In this document: positions 22,640 to 29,900 of the stretch, piece by piece | Layout of the letters: each line of letters begins with the position of its first letter | Numbering within the stretch: the first letter of the stretch is position 1 | Assembly: GCA_037478935.1 (NCBI GenBank) | Contig: JBBFLR010000012.1 | Span: forward strand, 1 to 33,016 | Direction: 5' to 3' | From: Candidatus Methanosuratincola sp. | GTDB taxonomy: Archaea > Thermoproteota > Methanomethylicia > Methanomethylicales > Methanomethylicaceae | DNA length: 33,016 nt | Notes under the pieces: generated by a model | What the model was told of the DNA's origin: nothing | The model's input: the letters and a program-made list of their open reading frames with translations, nothing else | The model's database searches: none | Program-made: the position numbers and the translations under genes

Positions 22640-22683
22640 AACCCGGGCCACCTCAGGCCCCCTTCAGACTTGCGCAGCACGGG

Positions 22684-22696
22684 CTTTTTAAAGTTT
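22684..22696 (-). promoter_or_regulatory. TATA box of tRNA-His
   Basis: AAACTTTAAAAAG on the minus strand lies about 40 bases upstream of the first tRNA base and is the only TATA-like element there. Confidence 0.45.
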
Positions 22697-22753
22697 ACCT
22701 GCCGCCAGGCGACCATCTGCCAGCATTTCCGGCAAAAGATTTTTTACAGCTAC

Positions 22754-22767
22754 TTTACAAATGTAAA
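22754..22767. promoter_or_regulatory. Inverted repeat in the promoter of the ferredoxin oxidoreductase operon
   Basis: TTTACA and TGTAAA, separated by AA, form a dyad 15-28 bases upstream of the TTG start. The AT-rich block around it also serves as the only plausible TATA region, so a protein bound to the dyad would block transcription start. Binding is inferred. Confidence 0.4.
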
Positions 22768-22781
22768 TATAGGCGGTCCCT

Positions 22782-23327
22782 TTGCTCCTTGAGATAAGAC
22801 TCCACGGGAGGGGCGGCCAAGGGATAGTGACCGCCGCCGAGATGATTGCCGAGGCAGCCATCATCGAGGGGTTTTACGCCCAGTCCATACCGCTCTTTGG
22901 CGCGGAAAGGAGGGGCGCCCCCGTGAGCGCCTCCACAAGGATCTCCGAGTCCCCAATAAGGCGCCACTCGCAAGTCAAAGAACCCCATATCGTTGCGGTC
23001 TGCGATCCGCTCCTCCTTTACATGAAGGAGGTCTTCAACGGTGTTACCGAAGGGACACTGCTGGTGGTAAACCATAAGCAGGAACCGCAGCTGGAGGGTT
23101 TCAGGGTCGCCATTATAGACGCCACAGGGATTGCGGTTGAGAATGGCCTGGTGAGCGCAGGCTGGGCGATCCTGAGCACTGTGATCTTTGGCGCGGTATC
23201 CAAGGTGACCGGCCTGATAAAGAAGGGAACAGTACTAGGGGTGATCAACTCCAGGTGGAAAGGGGAGGTTGCGGAGAGGAACCTTAGGGCAGCGGAGTCG
23301 GGGTATGATGGGGTGAAAACATGGTAG
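22782..23327 (+). CDS. porG: 2-oxoacid:ferredoxin oxidoreductase, gamma subunit
   Basis: This is the gamma subunit of the four-subunit archaeal enzyme that oxidises a 2-oxoacid to acyl-CoA and CO2 with ferredoxin as acceptor. Family features are the N-terminal EIRLHGRGGQGIVTAAEMIAEAA, the PLFGAERRGAPVSASTRIS block and the ending typical of the domain. The start is TTG at 22782; no ATG or GTG precedes the conserved IRLHGRGGQG within the frame. Transcription may begin at or next to this codon. The stop overlaps the ferredoxin subunit gene by 7 bases. Confidence 0.93.
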   Translation: MLLEIRLHGRGGQGIVTAAEMIAEAAIIEGFYAQSIPLFGAERRGAPVSASTRISESPIRRHSQVKEPHIVAVCDPLLLYMKEVFNGVTEGTLLVVNHKQEPQLEGFRVAIIDATGIAVENGLVSAGWAILSTVIFGAVSKVTGLIKKGTVLGVINSRWKGEVAERNLRAAESGYDGVKTW

Positions 23328-23572
23328 ACGCGCCTCTCTCAAAGGCAACAGAGGGCGCAGGCGGGCTAACGGGGATGTGGAGGATCAAGAGACCAGAGGT
23401 GGACAGCAGCAGGTGCACGAAGTGCCACCTCTGCTGGCTGTTCTGCCCCGAAGGCGTAGTAAGGAGGGGGAGCAAGGGGGAGGTCTGGGTGGTTTACGAG
23501 TTCTGCAAGGGCTGCGGCATATGCGCCGAGGTCTGCACCCCCCGCGCCATCAGTATGGTTAGGGAGGTTTAG
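23321..23572 (+). CDS. porD: 2-oxoacid:ferredoxin oxidoreductase, delta (ferredoxin) subunit
   Basis: This small 83-residue subunit carries two 4Fe-4S clusters. CTKCHLCWLFCP and CKGCGICAEVCTP supply the two C-x2-C-x2-C-x3-C motifs. It takes electrons from the thiamine-diphosphate-containing beta subunit and passes them to free ferredoxin. The N-terminal 25 residues before PEVDSSRC are those usual for delta subunits (GMWRIKRPEVD). The ATG at 23321 overlaps the gamma gene; the alpha gene follows 5 bases after the stop. Confidence 0.95.
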   Translation: MVDAPLSKATEGAGGLTGMWRIKRPEVDSSRCTKCHLCWLFCPEGVVRRGSKGEVWVVYEFCKGCGICAEVCTPRAISMVREV

Positions 23573-23577
23573 TCGAT

Positions 23578-24744
23578 TTGTTCGCGACAGGAAACCATGC
23601 GGTTGCATACGGCGTGAAGGCGGCGAGGGCGGAGGTCATAGCCGCCTACCCGATAACACCCCAGACGCAGATAATCGAAAAGCTATCGGAATTCATTGAA
23701 AAGGGGGAGATGGGCGCAAAGTTCCTGCGGGTAGAGTCGGAGCACAGCGCAATGGCGGCCTGCATAGGAGCCTCGGCGTGCGGTGCGAGAGCCTTCACTG
23801 CGACGTCGTCTCAGGGTTTACTGTACATGAGCGAGATGGTCTTCTGGGCAGGTCTCGGGAGCTTCCCGGTTGTGATGGCAGTGGTGACGAGGACCCTTGC
23901 CCCCCCTTGGAGTATCTGGAACGAGCATACAGATATCCTCAGCCAGCGGGATGCAGGATGGATTACGATTATGTGCGGGAGTGTCCAGGAGGCTTACGAC
24001 ACAGCCATACAGGCATTCAGGATCGCCGAGGACAGGAGGGTGAGGCAACCAGTCATGTTCGGGCTCGATGCGTTTTCGCTGTCGCACACCTCTGAGAGGT
24101 TGGACCTGATCGGGCAGGAGGGGGCGGACGCATACCTTCCGGCACCGGAAGGACATTGGAGGGTGGTAGACGTCCAAGAGCCAGCTACCTACGGGAACCT
24201 GGTCGGTCCGGAAAGGATGATGGAGATCAGGTATTCCGTAAAGAGGAGGGTCGATGATAGCGCCGGAGTCATCGAGGAGGCAGCCTCCGAGTTCAGCAGG
24301 ATCTCAGGAAGGGCACAGACCGGACTAGTGGAAGAGTACAGGACCTCTGATGCCGAGGTCATACTCGCAGTGGTCGGTGCGTCTTCGGGCGACGCGAAAG
24401 ACGCGGCGGATTTGCTGAGGGATAAGGGGATCAGGGCTGGCGTTGCAAGGCTAAGGGTCATCAGGCCGTTTCCGGCGGAGAGGCTCGGTGCAGCGTTGAG
24501 GGGATGCAGGACGGTCGCAGTAGTTGACATGGACTACTCATTCGGTTACGGTGGCATAATCGGTCGCGAGGTCGCCTCAGTAACGGGCATCAGGCCTTTC
24601 AACTACATAGCCGGAATCGGGGGGCGCGACCTGGGCGTGAGGGACTTTGCGGGGATCGCCAGAGATGCGCTCAGGAGGGGGGAATCGGGCGACGAGAGGA
24701 GGGAGATCTGGTGGGGAATGAAGGATTCACAGCCTTCACTTTAA
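23578..24744 (+). CDS. porA: 2-oxoacid:ferredoxin oxidoreductase, alpha subunit (pyruvate type)
   Basis: The alpha chain forms part of the active site with beta. It shows GNHAVAYGVKAARAEVIAAYPITPQTQI, the VESEHSAMAACIGASACGARAFTATSSQGLLYM segment, and TRTLAPPWSIWNEHTDILSQRDAGW. The latter fits pyruvate oxidoreductase better than 2-oxoglutarate or branched-chain enzymes, but substrate is not proved by sequence. A transketolase C-terminal domain follows (VILAVVGASSGDAKDAADLLRDKG). The start is TTG at 23578, about 10 bases after GGGAGG. The 3' end overlaps the beta gene start by 34 bases. Confidence 0.93.
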   Translation: MFATGNHAVAYGVKAARAEVIAAYPITPQTQIIEKLSEFIEKGEMGAKFLRVESEHSAMAACIGASACGARAFTATSSQGLLYMSEMVFWAGLGSFPVVMAVVTRTLAPPWSIWNEHTDILSQRDAGWITIMCGSVQEAYDTAIQAFRIAEDRRVRQPVMFGLDAFSLSHTSERLDLIGQEGADAYLPAPEGHWRVVDVQEPATYGNLVGPERMMEIRYSVKRRVDDSAGVIEEAASEFSRISGRAQTGLVEEYRTSDAEVILAVVGASSGDAKDAADLLRDKGIRAGVARLRVIRPFPAERLGAALRGCRTVAVVDMDYSFGYGGIIGREVASVTGIRPFNYIAGIGGRDLGVRDFAGIARDALRRGESGDERREIWWGMKDSQPSL

Positions 24745-25625
24745 AGAGTCTTACAGACGAGGAATACTACCTCCCCGGGAACGCGGCTTGCCCGGGGTGT
24801 GCGGCGGTCATGGCGCTCAGGATAGGGCTCAAGGTGTTAGGTCCGAGAACGATCGTCGTCGTACCTGCCTGCTGCATGTCGGTGGTGCAGGGGTACTACC
24901 CAAAGACGCCATCGAAGGTCCCCATATTCAACACAGCCTTTGCCGCCTCGGCTGCGACGGCAGCCGGAATAAGGGCGGCGCTGGATATAAAAGGGATCAG
25001 GGACGTGAACGTCGTCTGCTGGGCAGGCGACGGAGGGACTGCAGACATTGGCATTCAGTCCCTGAGCGGAGCGGCTGAGAGGGGTGACGACCTGATCTAC
25101 GTCTGCTACGATAATGAAGCCTACATGAATACTGGGACCCAGAGGAGCGGCAGCACGCCTGAAGGTGCGCGGACGACGACCACAATCACGGGGAAGTCAG
25201 AGCGGAAGAAGGACGTCCCGGGAATAATGATGGCTCACAGGATACCCTACGTCGCTACCGCGTGCACATCGTACCCTATTGACTTTGCGAACAAGCTCAG
25301 GAGGGCAGCCTCAATAAAAGGGACCAGGTACATCCACCTGCTCTCTCCATGCCCGCCTGGCTGGAGGTACCCGGCCGAGAAGACGGTCGAAGTGGGCAAG
25401 CTCGCGGTCGAGACAGGGGCCTGGATACTCTACGAGTGGTTCGGAGGGAGGTGCAGACTCACCGGCCCATCTACCGGACTGGCCGAGAGGTCGAAGAGAC
25501 GCCCCCTCGAGCAGTACCTCGAGATCCAAGGGAGGTTTTCCAACGCCGATCCTTCAAAGATAGCAGAGATGAGGAGGCGGATCGACGAAGAGTGGGAGAG
25601 GATCCTCGGACTTTGCCACGACTAG
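24711..25625 (+). CDS. porB: 2-oxoacid:ferredoxin oxidoreductase, beta subunit (TPP-binding)
   Basis: The beta chain binds thiamine diphosphate and one 4Fe-4S cluster. Cluster cysteines are in ACPGC near residue 28 and further in VPACCMS. The TPP/Mg motif is GDGGTADIGIQ with DNEAYMNTG downstream. HLLSPCPPGW near the C-terminal third is typical of the family. The GTG at 24711 has GGAG about 7 bases upstream and begins inside the alpha gene, so translation is coupled. The stop overlaps by four bases the stop of the convergent aminopeptidase gene, so the two transcripts meet end to end. Confidence 0.94.
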   Translation: MGNEGFTAFTLKSLTDEEYYLPGNAACPGCAAVMALRIGLKVLGPRTIVVVPACCMSVVQGYYPKTPSKVPIFNTAFAASAATAAGIRAALDIKGIRDVNVVCWAGDGGTADIGIQSLSGAAERGDDLIYVCYDNEAYMNTGTQRSGSTPEGARTTTTITGKSERKKDVPGIMMAHRIPYVATACTSYPIDFANKLRRAASIKGTRYIHLLSPCPPGWRYPAEKTVEVGKLAVETGAWILYEWFGGRCRLTGPSTGLAERSKRRPLEQYLEIQGRFSNADPSKIAEMRRRIDEEWERILGLCHD

Positions 25626-26623
25626 AGTGTGCAGCCGTCGCGCATGACCACCTCCTTGTTTCCTGAGGAGTAAGTACACTCGACGGTGGGCTTGGAGACG
25701 AGGAAGTCCATGTGCGTCGCTGACTTGTTCCGGCCTCCAGGGAAGTCAGTGTTGTGCCCGAATGCCACGTGGATGGTTTCTGCCACCTTCTCGGCCTCGA
25801 GGAAGCCAGCATTGATCCTTGCCTTCCTGTTTAGACCGAAGGCGAACTCGCCCACATGCCTCGCCATCTCGTCGACTCCCAGTGCGGTCTCGACCCTCGA
25901 GAGTAGGGCCCTGTCCGCGCACCTGAACTCGGTTGCCCGCCCGCCCCTGGCAATTATCTCGAAGGGAGTCTGAATGGGCCCGATGCCCCCTATCGCGAGG
26001 TCGCAGACGATCCTACCCTCGAGGGAGGTCTCCACCGGGGCGACGATCACCTCCCCCGTCGGGAGGTTGCACCACTTGAACAGCCCCCAGTCGAACTTTG
26101 TGTCTGTGAAGAAATCCCTCCCCTCGACGCTGAATGTGATGTCTGTTCCGTTGGGGCTGGTGACCCTGATCGTCTTTACGCCCATCAGACGGTTGATCAG
26201 CCTCCGTGCTGAGGAGTACATCGACCTGTGCTCCTCCTCTGTCAGCGATAGAGCGCCGTCAGTCATCATATCCATGGTTATCCCCGGGCAGTGACCCAGG
26301 CGGAACTTCCTGTACCTCGAGATCAGGTTAATTATGCTCACTCTGAACGGGGTCTCCCTCTCGCTTTCCCTGAAGACTGTGATGAAGATGTCAGAGGCGC
26401 TTCTGGCGACGGACTCGTAGACGCACTTCGGGATCTCGTGCCTTACCCCTTCCCCTGTCTTGAGGGGGATTAGCCTGGTGGCCAGCCCGAGCCCGAGTCC
26501 ACCGAGCGCGAAGGCTTCGCCTATGTCCAACTTGCTGTCGTCGCAGATCACGGTCAGGCGCTCGTTCGGGATCGCATCGAAGACATACTTAATGGCGTTT
26601 TTGGCGGCTTCCTCTGGTTGCAT
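25622..26623 (-). CDS. M29-like aminopeptidase family protein
   Basis: The 333-residue protein resembles the thermophilic aminopeptidase (M29)/NicX-like family. Visible are the NLPTGEVIVAPVE segment with its metal-site glutamates, and near the C-terminus VAFGHNTDFPGGRNKSATHMDFLV, which carries candidate metal-ligand histidines and an aspartate. The middle part TSPNGTDITFSVEGRDFF fits the family beta-rich core. Some members of the family are ring-cleaving dioxygenases rather than peptidases, so the reaction is not settled. The start ATG at 26623 has AGGTGAT just upstream, a strong ribosome-binding match. The gene is downstream of the CODH gene on the same strand, but a terminator-like hairpin lies between them. 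Confidence 0.8.
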   Translation of the reverse strand: MQPEEAAKNAIKYVFDAIPNERLTVICDDSKLDIGEAFALGGLGLGLATRLIPLKTGEGVRHEIPKCVYESVARSASDIFITVFRESERETPFRVSIINLISRYRKFRLGHCPGITMDMMTDGALSLTEEEHRSMYSSARRLINRLMGVKTIRVTSPNGTDITFSVEGRDFFTDTKFDWGLFKWCNLPTGEVIVAPVETSLEGRIVCDLAIGGIGPIQTPFEIIARGGRATEFRCADRALLSRVETALGVDEMARHVGEFAFGLNRKARINAGFLEAEKVAETIHVAFGHNTDFPGGRNKSATHMDFLVSKPTVECTYSSGNKEVVMRDGCTL

Positions 26624-26647
26624 AAATCACCTATCCCTTTATTGGAT

Positions 26648-26674
26648 AAAAAAATTTGGATCCCCTCAAGGGAT
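26648..26674 (-). terminator. Putative intrinsic terminator downstream of the CODH gene
   Basis: On the minus strand ATCCC and GGGAT form a 5-bp stem (26660-26674) followed by CCAAA and a run of seven T. The position beyond the CODH stop and pentanucleotide repeat, and before the aminopeptidase start, fits a transcription end. Confidence 0.5.
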
Positions 26675-26697
26675 GTTTATTCTTTTGGCGCAGATCA

Positions 26698-26777
26698 CTT
26701 CTCTTGTCTTGTATTCTCTTGTATTCTCTTCTCTTCTCTTCTCTTGTCTTGTCTTGTCTTGTCTTCTCTTCTCTTGT
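26698..26777. repeat. Pentanucleotide tandem repeat, 16 units
   Basis: Sixteen uninterrupted pentamers of the form (C/A)TT(G/C)T occupy 80 bp. Eight are CTTGT, six CTTCT and two ATTCT. Like variants cluster in runs of 3 and 4, which suggests growth by slippage. The block begins 10 bases after the CODH stop codon on the CODH-sense strand, where it would be transcribed as a purine-rich string. No start codon is inside it. Confidence 0.95.
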
Positions 26778-26786
26778 CTGATCACA

Positions 26787-28667
26787 TCATTTAAGACCCA
26801 AGAGCGAACGCTTTTCCTCGATGTGGAGTGCGATCTTCTCGGCTGCCTTCATCATGTCGTCCTCGACCAGGAGGGAGCCCCCCGTTATGTGCGCAAGATC
26901 CTGGGAGAGCAACTTCATGAGGCGGGCGCCTCCGACTATGGGAGGAGTGGGCGAAACGTGCGTAAGTACGCCCAGCGCCAGTGCAAAGATCGCGTCGATT
27001 GTAGCCTTCTGCTCCATGTACTGCGGGGCAGTGACCGCGACGGGCAGGTCGGGGATGTCGACGTGGAGCGCCTTTGCGACCTCGGAGACCAAGATTGAGA
27101 GGCGGCCGGTATCCGTGCAGGTCCCGAACGAGAGGACTGGGGGTATGCCCAGCGCTCCGCAGACCTTCTTGAGCCCAGGTCCGGCGAGTTCCCTGGCCTC
27201 CGGTGAGCAGAGTCCGGCTACCTGGAGCGCGGCGTTCCCGCACCCCATAGAGAGGACGAGTATGTCACGGCTTATCAGCTCCCTGGCTATATTGACAGTG
27301 GGCAGGTCGTGTGGGCCGTTGCCCAGAGTGGTGCAGGAGACGAGCCCGACGACCCCCCTTATGCTCCCTGATTTTATCTCCCTCAAGAGCGGCTCCAGCG
27401 TCCCCCCGAGTGCCTCGAGTATCGATTCGATTGAGAATCCGACAACAGCGTTCCGCTTCTCCATTGGAACGCTGCTGGACGAGCCTTTCCTCTTTTTAAA
27501 GTTATCAATCGCAAGGTTTACGAGCTCCTCAGCCTGCCTTGATACCTCTTCCGGCATGAAGTCCACATGTCGTGTTATCCCCGGGACATTCACGAGCGGC
27601 GAGACCGAGACGAAGGTGGTCGAATATCTCTTTGCATAGAGCTCTAGGGAGGGAGGGGAGCAGTTCATGTCCATTGCAAACAGGTCTACGGCATTGGTAG
27701 CTATCAGCGGCTCTATTGTGATCCAGTTCCCGGTCATTCCAACATACACGTCGTCCGTGGTTGTCCTCTGGAGGATCTCTTGCCCGGTCTCGATCGAGCC
27801 TATCACATGTATCCCCTTGGCGCCAGCTTCTCGCGCCTTTGCTTGTACGGAGGGGTCCTTACAGCGGCCGATCAGCGCCATTCCGATAAAAGGCTCGTGC
27901 CCGTTAACTACGATGTTAACATACTCCGGGTCTAGGATCCCGAGGTCGAACGAGACGAGGTGCGGGCGGGGCGTCCCGAAGAGCGCGTCCTGCCCGAGCT
28001 CGAGCGGTATCTGTGAGCCGTAGATGCAGGAAAGGGCCAGGCGCATTGCAGTCTTAGCGAGTGAGACGTAGTCGCCGTCCACGTTCGTCAGGCAGTGCGA
28101 CACGGCATCGATCTGCTCGTTTGCAGGGCCGCCGGGGAGTATGCCAAGCCCCCTCCAAGTCTCGATCCTGCCCGTTGTGGCGAACGAGAGGGTGCTGAGC
28201 CTCTCCGACGGGTCGGCATTTATCTCATTCAGGATAGCATTCCCCACCTCGACTGCGAGCTGCGGGTCTCCCTTCGCCTCATCAATGCCGTAGATTCTGG
28301 CGAGCGTCCTGAGCTTGGATGCGTCCTTTATGGAGTAAGGCGTCTTCCCCTGACCCGTTGCGACCAGGGTCTTCGCGACCTCTCTTGCATGGTAGGCGTA
28401 AGTAGAGAGGCCCATTGCATTCCTGAGGAGCATGTAGCGCATCGCCATCCCGTCGGCGTCTATGCCGCAGGTTCCACGCTCGAGCTTGCCCGGGATGATC
28501 CTGCAAGGCCCGTTGCTGCAGAACTGGCAGCTGAGGCCCTTCATGCAGAAGGACCTGCAGCGGACCTGCTCCTGCGCCTGCCACCGATCCCAAACATTTG
28601 TCATCTCTTCAGACTTTAATTTTTCATACATCTTCTTTATCGAGTCGTGAGCGCTGATATCCCGCAT
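26787..28667 (-). CDS. cooS: Divergent Ni-Fe carbon monoxide dehydrogenase catalytic subunit (CooS-like)
   Basis: The 626 residues align along their whole length with CooS, including NVWDRW, GPCRI, LFGTP and VTAPQYMEQKA. For the B cluster, Cys47, 50, 55 and 67 are present. C-cluster ligands His257, Cys336, Cys445, Cys476 and Cys517 and the catalytic Lys554 are retained. However, the position of CooS Cys295 is Glu293 in IGSIETGQE, where CooS has GICCTGNE. Of the four-histidine proton relay only His93 remains. The D-cluster pair is also altered, with Cys37 and Cys41 instead of C-x7-C. It may be an active variant, a different hydroxylamine/CO-like reductase, or inactive. No cooF or cooC lies beside it. 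Confidence 0.85.
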   Translation of the reverse strand: MRDISAHDSIKKMYEKLKSEEMTNVWDRWQAQEQVRCRSFCMKGLSCQFCSNGPCRIIPGKLERGTCGIDADGMAMRYMLLRNAMGLSTYAYHAREVAKTLVATGQGKTPYSIKDASKLRTLARIYGIDEAKGDPQLAVEVGNAILNEINADPSERLSTLSFATTGRIETWRGLGILPGGPANEQIDAVSHCLTNVDGDYVSLAKTAMRLALSCIYGSQIPLELGQDALFGTPRPHLVSFDLGILDPEYVNIVVNGHEPFIGMALIGRCKDPSVQAKAREAGAKGIHVIGSIETGQEILQRTTTDDVYVGMTGNWITIEPLIATNAVDLFAMDMNCSPPSLELYAKRYSTTFVSVSPLVNVPGITRHVDFMPEEVSRQAEELVNLAIDNFKKRKGSSSSVPMEKRNAVVGFSIESILEALGGTLEPLLREIKSGSIRGVVGLVSCTTLGNGPHDLPTVNIARELISRDILVLSMGCGNAALQVAGLCSPEARELAGPGLKKVCGALGIPPVLSFGTCTDTGRLSILVSEVAKALHVDIPDLPVAVTAPQYMEQKATIDAIFALALGVLTHVSPTPPIVGGARLMKLLSQDLAHITGGSLLVEDDMMKAAEKIALHIEEKRSLLGLK

Positions 28668-28711
28668 TAATTACACCGTATTACATATACCTGAACTGCC
28701 TTATAAAAAAC
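28668..28711 (-). promoter_or_regulatory. CODH promoter with a 10-bp-spaced direct repeat
   Basis: TTTTTTATAA on the minus strand (28701-28710) is about 38 bases upstream of the ATG. Between it and the start codon, TGTAAT occurs twice (minus strand of 28670-28675 and 28680-28685) with a 10-base period, one DNA turn. This is a candidate operator. Confidence 0.4.
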
Positions 28712-28719
28712 TACAGTAG

Positions 28720-29285
28720 GGATGCAGCGGATCGCATGGAACATCTCTTTTTCGGATACTAGTAAACTATTCAAGTTTAGAGCAGATGCCATTTTTCGAA
28801 AATGCCTTCTCGCCAACCATTCTCATGCAGAAGTATCAATATTGATGTTACGAAACCTCGAGCACAGACAGATTTCGAAGTTATTTAATGGAAGAAGCGC
28901 CTCGGTGGCAATGAGTTTGGATTACGACAAACATAGGAAAAACGACAGCAAGGTAGCAAAAATCCCACCGACTATCTCTCATAATGCTATCTTTTACCAG
29001 AGGAGTGCAAATGGCAACGCAGGGAATTGCTGAGGCGAAAATAATAAATTGAAACCAAAGAGCGATGCCGGTGGCGATCATACCTAGCATTAGAGGAAGA
29101 TCTCGATAGTGCTCCTTTTGCTCGATTTTAAAGCCATCATGGTGAAAGAATCATTAATTTTCCCTGCCCAGCTATTCATTATGATGCAACGAGCGGAGGC
29201 TAAGGGTATAAGCTGTCGGGGGCTTGTTATGTGAGCCCTGACATTACGGGGGCTCAACAATACAAAGGCGTCCAGGGCAAGTACT
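28720..29285. other. Gene-poor region between the CODH gene and tRNA-Glu
   Basis: About 570 bases lack a recognisable gene. It contains a possible small membrane ORF on the minus strand (listed separately) and, close to the tRNA-Glu 3' end, an inverted repeat GAGCCC/GGGCTC (29233-29238 and 29250-29255). The octamer CGGGGGCT also occurs twice 30 bases apart, at 29217-29224 and 29247-29254. The latter may form a 3' structure for the tRNA transcript. Confidence 0.45.
28881..29090 (-). CDS. Possible small membrane protein or gene remnant
   Basis: This 69-residue reading frame has two strongly hydrophobic stretches, from GMIATGIALWFQFIIFASAI and from FCYLAVVFPMFVVIQ. The frame stays open upstream to 29150 with a hydrophilic, plausible protein sequence (IEQKEHYRDLPLM before the Met). 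A TATA-like GCTTTAAAATCG lies about 40 bases before the ATG. I recognise no family. It could be a genuine small protein, the surviving part of a decayed membrane protein, or chance. Confidence 0.22.
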   Translation of the reverse strand: MLGMIATGIALWFQFIIFASAIPCVAICTPLVKDSIMRDSRWDFCYLAVVFPMFVVIQTHCHRGASSIK

Positions 29286-29380
<95 letters not shown>

Positions 29381-29402
29381 GTATTTGATGGAATGTCAGG
29401 CG

Positions 29403-29415
29403 GGTATTTTAAATT
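29403..29415 (-). promoter_or_regulatory. TATA box of tRNA-Glu
   Basis: AATTTAAAATACC on the minus strand is centred about 29 bases upstream of the first tRNA base. Confidence 0.55.
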
Positions 29416-29419
29416 TTTT

Positions 29420-29861
29420 GGGATCAGTTTTAATTTGTTACTTCCTTGATTTGCTGCAGACAGCCTAAATATGATCCTAACGGAAGGGCTGAACGAATGG
29501 TGCTCACGTCTGAAGGCGTGGTGAGAAACAGGGCGTCTCCGCTGGTCGTAAAATTGTTTCCCCCCTTTTTGGTGGGACTTCTGGCAGAGTTTCAGATAAT
29601 TTGTATTGCAGGCCTACCCTGAATTGTGCTGATAAAGTTCCTTATAACAGGCACTTATAGTATCAAAAGACCATTTGTCTGTGGGAATTTCTCACATCAG
29701 CGAGGCGGCAGTTTATGCAATTCTTCGTAAGATTCTATGCAGCCACCCTGACTCGGCAATGTGTTTGTGAGTGAACCCAGAGCTCGAATAGCAAGATTCG
29801 AAGTGCACCCTCTTACTACGCTAGTGAAAGATTTCACCGAATGAGTTAAGACAAGATAGCT
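29420..29861. other. Gene-free stretch upstream of the Hef-like helicase
   Basis: No frame reads like a protein and I recognise no structural RNA. Three dyads stand out: TGTGGGA/TCTCACA at 29680-29696 (one G-T pair), TCGAAT/ATTCGA at 29784-29801, and the perfect GTGAAA-GA-TTTCAC at 29824-29837. The last is closest to the helicase promoter. Confidence 0.5.
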
Positions 29862-29873
29862 GAAATACTTTAG
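29862..29873 (+). promoter_or_regulatory. Putative TATA box of the Hef-like helicase gene
   Basis: GAAATACTTTAG is centred about 34 bases before the ATG at 29901. The perfect dyad GTGAAA-GA-TTTCAC lies 25-38 bases further upstream and might be an operator. Confidence 0.4.
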
Positions 29874-29900
29874 AAAGGCGAAGGAAGGTAGAGGATCCTC

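Larger units (their letters stand above)
22534..22649 (-). tRNA. tRNA-His (anticodon GTG) with two introns
   Basis: The acceptor strands GCCCGGG (22648-22642) and CCCGGGC (22541-22535) pair perfectly. G-1 at 22649 is encoded and faces C73 at 22534, the hallmark of tRNA-His. After removing introns at 22613-22639 and 22570-22584 the molecule reads TT at 8-9, D-arm from GGG to CCC with GG in the loop, anticodon arm GAGGC-CTGTGGA-GCCTC (anticodon GTG), variable AGCTC, and T-arm GCGGG-TTCGATC-CCCGC. CCA is not encoded. Without excising the first intron no normal D-arm can form. Confidence 0.93.

Noticed and set aside
26698-26777. CRISPR array
   Set aside because: The unit is 5 bp with no spacers; it is a simple tandem repeat.
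26821-27639. Plus-strand 272-codon open frame opposite the CODH gene
   Set aside because: It mirrors codon bias of the CODH gene, has a low-complexity Ser/Pro-rich translation and no recognisable motif.
28722-29033. 103-codon plus-strand open frame in the CODH-tRNA gap
   Set aside because: Its composition is random-looking, with no ribosome-binding site and no family resemblance; it overlaps the more plausible minus-strand frame.
29461-29540. C/D box guide RNA
   Set aside because: CTGA occurs twice, but the upstream C box is a poor match and no C' box with suitable spacing was found.
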